From assembly GCA_023411445.1 (NCBI GenBank), contig JAEYOT010000048.1, positions 1 through 5,242 on the forward strand: a stretch of 5,242 bases of DNA, read 5' to 3'. The position numbers and the translations under genes were made by a program. Below are positions 1-5,242 of this stretch, piece by piece. This stretch comes from Pseudomonadota bacterium (GTDB lineage Bacteria; Myxococcota_A; Polyangia; Polyangiales; Polyangiaceae). The notes under the pieces were generated by a model. It was not told where the DNA came from, made no database searches, and worked only from the letters and a program-made list of their open reading frames with translations. The stretch's first letter is position 1; the number at the start of each line of letters is the position of its first letter.

Positions 1-612
1 GGCTCGGGCGGGTCCGGTGGCGGCGGTGGCTCCGGCGGCAGCAAGTCGAAGACGACGTTCTTCGTCACGAGCGATACGGTTCAAGATGGCAACTTGGGCG
101 GCTTAGAGGGCGCGGACATGCGCTGCACCCAGCTGGCCACGGCCGCCGGCTTCGGCGATCACACCTGGCGCGCGTACCTGAGCACGTCGACCGTCAACGC
201 GAAGGATCGCATCGGCACGGGTCCGTGGGTGAACTCCAAGGGCGTGACGCTGGCGGAAAGCGTCGCTGCGCTGCACGAGATGGACGGCAACGCCGAGCTG
301 TTTCTCGACGAGAAGGGTCAAAAGATCAACGGGCAATGGGACGACTCCCCTCAGCCCAACCAGCACGACATCCTCACCGGGACGAACGCGGACGGCACGA
401 AGAACGAGAGCACTTGCAGCGATTGGACGTCCGCGTCCAACGACGTCAGGGCGCAAGTCGGCCACTCCGACGGCTTGGGGCCGCGCATGAACGGCATGGC
501 GAACCCCAACCCGCCGTACAACTCGTGGAACTCCGTGCACACCAACCAAGGCTGCGGCAACCTGACGCCCGGCGGCGGCGCGGGTAAGATCTACTGTTTT
601 GCCATCGATTGA
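1..612 (+). CDS. DUF1554/lectin-like domain surface protein, 5'-truncated
   Basis: The reading frame is open from the first base and ends in TGA at 610-612, giving 203 visible residues; the true start lies upstream. Visible residues 1-14 are only Gly and Ser, a flexible linker of the kind often following the signal peptide or lipobox of myxobacterial surface lipoproteins. A compact domain fills about residues 20-203. It opens with FFVTSDT and GNLGGLEGADMRC, then has WRAYLSTS, DRIGTGPWV, QHDILTGTNADG, CSDWTS, SWNSVH and a terminal YCFAID. These match what I know of DUF1554 (PF07588), which has an endostatin or C-type-lectin-like fold. Four cysteines (C42, C139, C185, C199) could form two disulfides, fitting an exported protein. 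The biochemical role is unknown; glycan or matrix binding is only suggested by the fold. The stop overlaps the possible TTG start of the next gene, suggesting one operon. Family assignment is from memory of its motifs. Confidence 0.8.
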   Translation, partial: GSGGSGGGGGSGGSKSKTTFFVTSDTVQDGNLGGLEGADMRCTQLATAAGFGDHTWRAYLSTSTVNAKDRIGTGPWVNSKGVTLAESVAALHEMDGNAELFLDEKGQKINGQWDDSPQPNQHDILTGTNADGTKNESTCSDWTSASNDVRAQVGHSDGLGPRMNGMANPNPPYNSWNSVHTNQGCGNLTPGGGAGKIYCFAID

Positions 613-1396
613 GCGCGGAGAAGCTGCCCTGCGTCATCGCTCACGGCTCAGCTTCGCGCAGGCGCTCGCGTTGTGCTCTGCGCTCGGCTGCGCGCCTCAG
701 CTACCACTGGGCAGCGATCTGCTGTGGACGGCGGACACCGAGACGGCAGACCTCGCGCAGTGGACGGGTGGCGCGGAGGAGCTGGTGCTGCTGCCGAGCA
801 GCGAGACCCGGGTGGAGGTCACGAGCGAGCTCAGCCGCAGCGGTCGCCACGCCGTGGAGCTGATCAACCCCGGCGGCTCGAACGAGGAGGCGGGGCCTGA
901 GCTGTTGCACCCGGCCGGCGCGGAGCCGGACGCCTACTACAGCGCTTGGCTTCTCCTGCCGGAGGACTACCGCGTGGAGCCGGACCTCACGCTCGTGCAC
1001 CTGCGCTCGCGCGACGACGCAGGCGAGCTACGAAACGGTGAGCAGCTGCGGCTGCGCAGCCTGCCGAGCGGCGGCTTCGTCCTGTTCGTGTTCCACAACA
1101 ACGCGAGCTTCTTGCAGGAGCCGCTGGCCGATCCGCCGCCGATCGTGCAAGCCGGGCGCTGGTTTCACGTGGAGACGCGCTACCAGCCGCGCGACGGCGG
1201 ACGCCTGATGGTGTGGCTCGACGGCCAGCTTTACTACGATCTCAGCGGCAGGCCAGGCTCTGGCGGCAGAGAGGTCGTGCTCAGCGTGGGGACCGCGCTG
1301 GAGCAAACGGAGCCGTCGCCGCTGCGTTTGCTCGTGGACGACGCCGCCATCAGCGTGAGCCGCGTCACGCCGGCGGGTCACCTGGCGCTGGACTGA
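599..1396 (+). CDS. Lipoprotein with ConA-like (polysaccharide-lyase-like) beta-sandwich
   Basis: This encodes up to 265 residues. A basic n-region (RHRSR) and hydrophobic stretch lead to SALGC at residues 28-31, a plausible lipobox with Cys31 as the lipidated residue. From about residue 40 the protein looks like one beta-sandwich of the concanavalin-A or heparin-lyase-like type. It begins LLWTADTETADLAQW, followed by YYSAWLLLPEDY (113-124), LVHLRSR, GRWFHVETRYQP (186-197), LMVWLDGQLYYD (203-214) and PLRLLVDDAAIS (241-252). The W-H-E then W-L-D-G pattern is typical of that fold. I see no catalytic residues I can vouch for, so sugar binding or a structural role is as likely as lyase activity. 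The start is uncertain. TTG 599 overlaps the previous gene by 14 bases with no clear ribosome site, whereas CTG 629 sits 8 bases after GGAG and gives a more normal signal peptide. It converges with the LamG gene, overlapping it by 19 bp. Confidence 0.75.
   Translation: MPSIERGEAALRHRSRLSFAQALALCSALGCAPQLPLGSDLLWTADTETADLAQWTGGAEELVLLPSSETRVEVTSELSRSGRHAVELINPGGSNEEAGPELLHPAGAEPDAYYSAWLLLPEDYRVEPDLTLVHLRSRDDAGELRNGEQLRLRSLPSGGFVLFVFHNNASFLQEPLADPPPIVQAGRWFHVETRYQPRDGGRLMVWLDGQLYYDLSGRPGSGGREVVLSVGTALEQTEPSPLRLLVDDAAISVSRVTPAGHLALD
617..620 (+). promoter_or_regulatory. Shine-Dalgarno-like GGAG favouring an internal CTG start
   Basis: GGAG lies 8 bases ahead of an in-frame CTG at 629-631. Starting there would give a signal peptide beginning M-R-H-R-S-R before the hydrophobic stretch and lipobox. 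The TTG at 599 has no comparable site upstream. This is only a spacing argument, since CTG starts are rare. Confidence 0.35.
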
Positions 1397-2148
1397 GGCG
1401 TGCCGGAGGGGACGCGGGCCGGCATCGCGCTCGGCACGCCTTCGCCCAGCTGTGCGTGGTTGCCGAGCCCCGAGCGATCGTAGCTGCGCGCGCCTGCGGC
1501 TTCGTCGAACGTCAAGTCGAGCACGAGCGGCTCGCCTTCCCGGAGCGGCTCGCCGCGGCTGAGCGCCACCACTTCTTCTGCCGACAGCGCGCGGTGGTAC
1601 ACGCGCAGCTCGTCCAGGGCGCCGTGGTACAGCCGGCTGGAGCCGCTCAGGCCGCCGATGAAGGCAACCACCGGTGTGCGGTTCGTCGCCGCGCCGCGAC
1701 CGGACGCGATCTCCGCGCCGTCCAGGTACAGGCGGGAGCTCTCCCCTTGGAGCACCAGGGCGAGGTGCTGCCAGCGCCCCGGCGAGGCGGGCTCCGTCGC
1801 GCGCACCAAATCCCGCGGCCCGTAGACGTTGTAGGCCAGCGGCACGCCGTCCTCCAGCGCCAGCGCGATGCCGGAGTGGTCACCGCGCCGCAGCGTGAAC
1901 AGCACCTCTAGCCCGTCCGCAGGCTCGGGCGCGAGCCAGAGCGAAAGCGTCTGCGCCTGCTCGATCTGCGGAAACTGCGCGGTGCCGACGCTGGCGTAGT
2001 CGTCCACCCCGTCGAAGAACAGCGCACCGTCGAATGGCGCGTCCACGGGCCCGGGATCGCTCAACAGCTCCTCGCGCGCGATGGTCGCGTCGCCGCAGCC
2101 CGCGCTCAGCAGCGCCGCTGCCAGCCAGCACCAAGCCCTGCGGCTCAC
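1378..2148 (-). CDS. LamG-domain lipoprotein
   Basis: This encodes 256 residues from GTG (2148-2146). The start is supported by GGAG 8 bases upstream, a 4-base GTGA overlap with the kinase stop, and a good lipoprotein signal: MSRRAW, a hydrophobic run, then LLSAGC with Cys18. The body is a LamG/Laminin_G_3-like sandwich. It has ALFFDGVDDYASVG (42-55), TLSLWLAP (67-74), SPGRWQHLALVLQG (122-135), SRLYLDGAEI (138-147) and ALDELRVYHRALSAEEVVAL (177-196), the classic closing signature. After it, residues 207-236 (LVLDLTFDEAAG, then DRSGLGNHAQLGEG) look like the opening strand of a LamG module, so the order is permuted or a second module is cut short. The product is presumably outer-membrane anchored with an unknown ligand. 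The same frame stays open far upstream through the kinase gene, so automatic callers may predict a spurious longer protein. The last codons overlap the convergent + strand gene. Confidence 0.85.
   Translation of the reverse strand: MSRRAWCWLAAALLSAGCGDATIAREELLSDPGPVDAPFDGALFFDGVDDYASVGTAQFPQIEQAQTLSLWLAPEPADGLEVLFTLRRGDHSGIALALEDGVPLAYNVYGPRDLVRATEPASPGRWQHLALVLQGESSRLYLDGAEIASGRGAATNRTPVVAFIGGLSGSSRLYHGALDELRVYHRALSAEEVVALSRGEPLREGEPLVLDLTFDEAAGARSYDRSGLGNHAQLGEGVPSAMPARVPSGTPQSSAR
1396..1441. terminator. 10-bp perfect inverted repeat at the convergent gene junction
   Basis: AGGCGTGCCG (1396-1405) is exactly complementary to CGGCACGCCT (1432-1441), with a 26-base loop that holds a smaller CGCG/CGCG pairing (1413-1416 with 1426-1429). 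The left arm begins on the last base of the + strand lipoprotein's stop codon, where a transcript end would be expected. There is no T-run on either side, so it is not a canonical intrinsic terminator. It could end transcription with a protein factor or protect a 3' end. For the leftward LamG gene the same bases are coding (roughly GVPS through SGTP). Confidence 0.4.
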
Positions 2149-3611
2149 AGCTGCTGCTCCAAGGCCCGCACCACGCTCTCCAGCACCTTCACGCGCGCGT
2201 AACGCTTGTCGTTCGCCTCCACCAGCACGAAGGGTGCCGTCGGCGGGCTGCAGCGCGCTAGCATTTCCGCAGCCGCGGCTTCGTACTGGTTGGCCTGCTC
2301 GCGGTTGCGGTAGTCCTCCGCGGTGATCTTGTAGCGCTTGGCTGGATCTTGCTTGCGCTCTTCGAAGCGCCGCAGCTGCTCCTCGCTCGTGATGTGGAGC
2401 CAGAACTTGACCAAGATCACGCCAGCCTCGGTCAGCTCGCGCTCGAAGTCGTTGATTTCTTGGTAGGCGCGCCGCCACTCCGCCTCCGTCGCGAAGCCCT
2501 CCACGCGCTCGACCAGCACGCGGCCGTACCAGCTGCGATCGAAGATGGTGACGCGGCCGTGGCGCGGCAGGTAGCGCCAGAAGCGCCACAAGTAGTGGTG
2601 CGAGCGCTCCTCGTCGCTCGGCGCCGCGATCGGGATCAGGCGGTAGCTGCGCGAGTCCAGCGCCCAGGTGATGCGCCGGATCGCGCCGCCCTTGCCGGCG
2701 GCGTCGGAGCCCTCGAACACCAGGATGGCGCTGCGCTCGCGCTTTTGCAGCTTGCGCACCAACCGAAACAGCTTGCCCTGCGCCGCCGCCAGCCGCTCCT
2801 CGTACTCGCTCTTGCCGAGCGAAAGCGAGAGATCCAGCTCGTCCAGCACGGTGTGAGGATCGGGGATGGGCGCTAGGCGCTCGGGCTCGTGCGACCGAGA
2901 GCGCCCTGCCAGGCGCGCCTCCATCGCGTCCAAGATCAGGCGCGCGGCCTTGACGTGACGGTAGCGGTCGTCGGCCGCGTCGAGCACGTGCCAGGGCGCC
3001 GCACCCGTGCTGGTTTGCTCCAGCACCTGCTCGGTGACGCGCACGAACTCGCCGTAGCGCCCGTGGTTCTTCCAATCGCTCTTGGCGACGCGGAAGCGCG
3101 TCGCGGGGCTGTCCTCCAGCGCCTCCAGGCGCTTCTGCTGCACCTTCTTGGAGACGTGGAACCATAGCTTGACGAACAAGGTGCCCCCGTCGGCCAGCGT
3201 GCGCTCGAAGCCGTTGATCCGCGCCATCTCTTCCGCCAAGCGAGCCTCGGACGAGCGCCCCCACACGTAGTCCAGGATCGGGCGCGTGTACCAAGAGCCG
3301 GAGAAGAGCGCGATGCGCCCGGCCGGCGGCAGCCACATCCAGTAGCGCCAGTACTCGGGCCGAGACCGCTCCTCCTCCGTCGGCTCCTCGTAGCTCTCCG
3401 AGACCAAGAAGCGCGCGTCCAGCCACTCGTGCAGCTTATTGACCGTCTCGCTCTTGCCGGCCCCGGCCGCGCCGTTGATCAGCACCACGACCGAGAAGCC
3501 GGCCTTGCGCAGGCGCGCCTGGGCGTCGAGCAGCGCCGCCCGCAGCTCAGGCAGGAGCGCGTCGTACTGATCTTTGCTCAGCGCGTGACCGCCTTGGACG
3601 TCTTTGAGCAT
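2145..3611 (-). CDS. pap: Two-domain PPK2-family polyphosphate:AMP phosphotransferase
   Basis: This predicted cytoplasmic enzyme transfers phosphate from polyphosphate to AMP, making ADP (class II PPK2). With the ATG at 3611 it has 488 residues, close to Pseudomonas PA3455. Domain 1 has the P-loop GAAGAGKS (47-54) but FSGSWYTR (103-110) where active domains carry FDRSWYxR, then a lid near 166-189 and TSTGAAPW. A linker near 227-270 leads to domain 2, with GSDAAGKGG (301-309), IAAPSDEER (to 335), FDRSWYGR (357-364), DYRNRE in the lid, and LVEANDKRYARVKVL near the end. Only domain 2 has a full catalytic set, as I recall for the family. A GTG at 3689 would add 26 residues and lie 6 bases from the receptor's stop. 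I prefer 3611 because MLKDVQGGHALSKD matches the family's usual N-terminus. However, no clear ribosome site precedes it. The gene is coupled to the LamG gene through GTGA. The product name is firm; substrate preference (AMP versus ADP) is inferred from the two-domain layout. Confidence 0.92.
   Translation of the reverse strand: MLKDVQGGHALSKDQYDALLPELRAALLDAQARLRKAGFSVVVLINGAAGAGKSETVNKLHEWLDARFLVSESYEEPTEEERSRPEYWRYWMWLPPAGRIALFSGSWYTRPILDYVWGRSSEARLAEEMARINGFERTLADGGTLFVKLWFHVSKKVQQKRLEALEDSPATRFRVAKSDWKNHGRYGEFVRVTEQVLEQTSTGAAPWHVLDAADDRYRHVKAARLILDAMEARLAGRSRSHEPERLAPIPDPHTVLDELDLSLSLGKSEYEERLAAAQGKLFRLVRKLQKRERSAILVFEGSDAAGKGGAIRRITWALDSRSYRLIPIAAPSDEERSHHYLWRFWRYLPRHGRVTIFDRSWYGRVLVERVEGFATEAEWRRAYQEINDFERELTEAGVILVKFWLHITSEEQLRRFEERKQDPAKRYKITAEDYRNREQANQYEAAAAEMLARCSPPTAPFVLVEANDKRYARVKVLESVVRALEQQL
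2157..2160 (-). promoter_or_regulatory. Ribosome binding site deciding the GTG start of the LamG lipoprotein
   Basis: Read on the - strand, GGAG is followed by 8 bases and then GTG (2148-2146). The site lies inside the last codons of the kinase gene. Together with the stop/start overlap it indicates translational coupling and rules against the much longer open frame being the gene. Confidence 0.6.
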
Positions 3612-3626
3612 CAGCTCATGGTGGTC

Positions 3627-3653
3627 GCCCGGCTGCCGGGCGGCAAGCCCCGG
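3627..3653 (-). other. Overlapping GC-rich hairpins before the kinase start
   Basis: GCCCGG (3627-3632) and CCGGGC (3636-3641) form a perfect 6-bp stem with a 3-base loop. CCGGG (3636-3640) can instead pair with CCCGG (3649-3653), so the two stems exclude one another. If the kinase starts at ATG 3611 they lie in its 84-bp leader, 15 bases ahead of the start. If it starts at 3689 they are coding. No T-run follows, and no -35/-10 promoter is apparent in this spacer. Confidence 0.3.
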
Positions 3654-3695
3654 TCCCGACGCGCGAGCCTTCTCGGGTTCATGAAGCACGCCCGC

Positions 3696-5242
3696 CTAGA
3701 AGCTCGCCTCCACTCCGATGCTGGGCAGCACGATCGGGCCTGCCGTGACGAGCTCGCAGCGCCCGCCACACTCGTAGCGGAGCGCTTCCTTGGCGCCGGT
3801 GGCGTTGAGCATCTCCGCGACCACCGCGAGCTCCAGCCGCTCGCTGACGCGAAACGCCCGCTCCAAGCGCCAGTCGAGCCGCACGTAGCCAGGCGCGCGC
3901 AGGTGCTGCGACGGCAGCGCTCCCTCGTCGCCGATCTCCAGCGCGGGGAAGCCGGAGTACCACAGGCCGCGCGCGCTGGCGCGCAGCCGCCACCAGAGCT
4001 CGACCGCGAGCGCGCCTTGCAGCACGTGCCGACGATCGTAGCCCGACGGACTGTGCTCGCGCTCGCCGTAGCGCGTCGCCCAAGACAGCGTGTAGGCGAT
4101 ATAGCCGCCGAAGCGCCGCGTGAGCGGGCGACCGAGGCGCAGCTCCAGGCCGCGCGCCACGATGTCGTGACGGCGGTCCAGCGCCGCGCGATCCAGCTGA
4201 AACTCGCGCGCCTGCCCCAGCGGATCCACCACGTTCGCGTAGCGACTCTGAAAGCCACCCACCGACAGCGAGAACTCGCTCGGCAAAGAGAAGCGCAGCA
4301 CGCTGGAAGCGTGCGTGCCGCGCGTCAGCCCGCGCTCGAGCGAGCCAACCTGCGCGGCCGGCACGCCCGGCACGAAGTTGGGCTTCTGGCTGGCGACGCC
4401 GAAGCGGTGCTCGGCGGTGAGCCATGGCAAGAGCCTCGCGCTGACGCTCAGGCGCGGATCGAGCGATGCGGCGTGCTCACCTTGCGAGCTGAATAGGTCC
4501 GCGCGCACCCCAAGATCCACGCGCAAGCGACGCTCCGGCGACCAGCCAAGCACCGCGTAGCTGCCCAGCGCGTGATCCGTACGGCTAGGAAACAGCTCTA
4601 CCAAGTCTTGGCGATCGAGCCGCTGTCGATCCACTTCCAAGTCGATACGGCTCACGCGCGCTTCCGCGCCCCAGCGCAGGCCCAGCGTCGGCGTCGCGCG
4701 CAGCGAAAGCTCGGTCCGCGTGCGCAGGGAGCGATCGCTGAGGGCGGAGGTGTCGTCAGCCGTGCGGTCGCGCCCGAGCGTGACGGCCGCGGTGGCGGTA
4801 ACGCTACGCGACACGTGCTGCAGCCTCACGTCCACGCGATGAAAGCCGGTGTCGCCGCCGACGGCACCGGCCAGCGCCTCGCCGCCGTAGTGATCGCCCG
4901 CACCGAACGCAAACACCCCGATCGAGTCCGTGCGCGACAGGTTGTGCGCGAGGCGCGCCTGGTAGTCCCAGTAGCCGAACTCTTCTTCGCTGAGCGCGCT
5001 ATACAGCAGCCCCGTGAAGGAATAGCGACCGGAGACGAGCGACGAGCCGGCGCCGTCAGACAAGGGCGCAGCCAAGAGCGCTCCGGCGTCGAACAGGCGC
5101 AAGCTGGCTTCGCCGCGGAAGCTCGCGCTGGGCGCGGCGGGCTCAGCCACGATCACGGCGCCGGCTGCGCCGCCGTAGCGCACGTCGGCGGGCGCGGACG
5201 AGAGCACGGCGCCCGAGAGCGAGCCAGGGTGCAGCACTGAGG
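3696..5242 (-). CDS. TonB-dependent outer-membrane receptor, N-terminal part outside window
   Basis: The frame runs open to the window's right edge, so the signal peptide, any N-terminal regulatory domain and most of the plug lie beyond it; about 514 residues are visible. A GTG at 5237 falls inside a conserved plug sequence (SVLHPGSLSG) and is not the start. Numbering from that codon, DVRYGGAAGAVIV (18-30) closes the plug. The rest alternates short hydrophobic strands like a large beta-barrel. Landmarks are a loop resembling VPG...LERGL (289-304), RGLELRLGRPLTRRFGGYIAYTLS (in 362-385), YDRRHVLQG (400-408), and a late barrel strand with MLNAT (476-480). It ends LPSIGVEASF, and a terminal Phe is the usual barrel-assembly signal. 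These fit myxobacterial-style TonB receptors. A CGGRC pair (C490, C494) near the end could form an extracellular or periplasmic disulfide. The ligand cannot be told. It is the first visible gene of the leftward cluster. Confidence 0.85.
   Translation of the reverse strand, partial: SVLHPGSLSGAVLSSAPADVRYGGAAGAVIVAEPAAPSASFRGEASLRLFDAGALLAAPLSDGAGSSLVSGRYSFTGLLYSALSEEEFGYWDYQARLAHNLSRTDSIGVFAFGAGDHYGGEALAGAVGGDTGFHRVDVRLQHVSRSVTATAAVTLGRDRTADDTSALSDRSLRTRTELSLRATPTLGLRWGAEARVSRIDLEVDRQRLDRQDLVELFPSRTDHALGSYAVLGWSPERRLRVDLGVRADLFSSQGEHAASLDPRLSVSARLLPWLTAEHRFGVASQKPNFVPGVPAAQVGSLERGLTRGTHASSVLRFSLPSEFSLSVGGFQSRYANVVDPLGQAREFQLDRAALDRRHDIVARGLELRLGRPLTRRFGGYIAYTLSWATRYGEREHSPSGYDRRHVLQGALAVELWWRLRASARGLWYSGFPALEIGDEGALPSQHLRAPGYVRLDWRLERAFRVSERLELAVVAEMLNATGAKEALRYECGGRCELVTAGPIVLPSIGVEASF

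Noticed and set aside
1..42. Gly/Ser-coding repeat as a possible repeat array or engineered linker
   Set aside because: The codons vary (ggc, ggt, ggg, tcg, tcc, agc) and the run is in frame with a natural surface protein; such linkers are common in myxobacterial lipoproteins.
103..549. 148-codon - strand open frame opposite the DUF1554 gene
   Set aside because: Val/Arg-rich antisense shadow with no motif; the + strand frame carries clear domain signatures.
1213..1911. 232-codon + strand open frame across the convergent junction
   Set aside because: It runs out of frame in the ConA-like gene and antisense to the LamG gene, both recognised by motifs; its product is low-complexity Arg/Ala.
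2149..3426. Upstream part of the 682-codon - strand frame as a real N-terminal extension of the LamG protein
   Set aside because: It is out of frame within the kinase gene and Arg/Ala/Gly-rich. The GTG at 2148 with its ribosome site and signal peptide explains the gene fully.
3971..3984. GCGCGC-TG-GCGCGC inverted repeat
   Set aside because: Short, 2-base loop, inside the receptor coding sequence and expected by chance at this GC content.
3429..4496. 355-codon + strand open frame opposite the receptor and kinase genes
   Set aside because: The translation is rich in Ala, Arg, Gln and His with no recognisable domain, as expected for the antisense of GC-rich coding DNA. Both opposing - strand genes are firmly recognised.
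4572..5240. 222-codon + strand open frame opposite the receptor
   Set aside because: Antisense of the beta-barrel coding region with compositional bias and no domain signature.

Overview
The window is GC-rich and densely coding, with a strong preference for G or C in third codon positions. Non-ATG starts, short gene overlaps, Gly/Ser-linked surface proteins, lipobox signal peptides and a large TonB-type receptor of a style common in myxobacteria point to a deltaproteobacterial lineage. I would guess Myxococcota, perhaps Polyangia. This is inferred from composition and protein style only; there is no rRNA or other marker gene in the window.

Layout. Two genes run rightward on the + strand. The first (1-612, its 5' end outside the window) encodes a Gly/Ser linker followed by a DUF1554-type, lectin-like domain. 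The second (599-1396) is a lipoprotein with a concanavalin-A-like or polysaccharide-lyase-like beta-sandwich. Three genes run leftward on the - strand. These are a TonB-dependent outer-membrane receptor (3696-5242, its N-terminal part outside the window), a two-domain PPK2-family polyphosphate:AMP phosphotransferase (2145-3611, or up to 3689), and a LamG-type lipoprotein (1378-2148). The last overlaps the kinase stop codon by 4 bases (GTGA). The two gene sets converge and their coding ends overlap by 19 bp. A 10-bp perfect inverted repeat starts at the + gene's stop codon.

How the parts may work together. Four of the five products are predicted to be exported or in the outer membrane: a lectin-like protein, two ConA/LamG-fold lipoproteins and a receptor. 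One is a cytoplasmic polyphosphate enzyme. The tight TonB-receptor / ppk2 / LamG order suggests co-transcription, but I cannot show a functional link. The kinase is the only confidently assignable enzyme. Its N-terminal domain keeps a P-loop but lacks the acidic DRSWY motif, as in known two-domain PAP enzymes. Its C-terminal domain keeps both core motifs but departs from the usual lid and APW region.

I see no tRNA, rRNA, CRISPR array, insertion sequence, attachment site or replication origin, and no gene-free stretch longer than about 85 bp. I do not see convincing evidence of a wholly new system. The best leads are the permuted or truncated LamG architecture, the altered kinase lid, and the structured convergent overlap.
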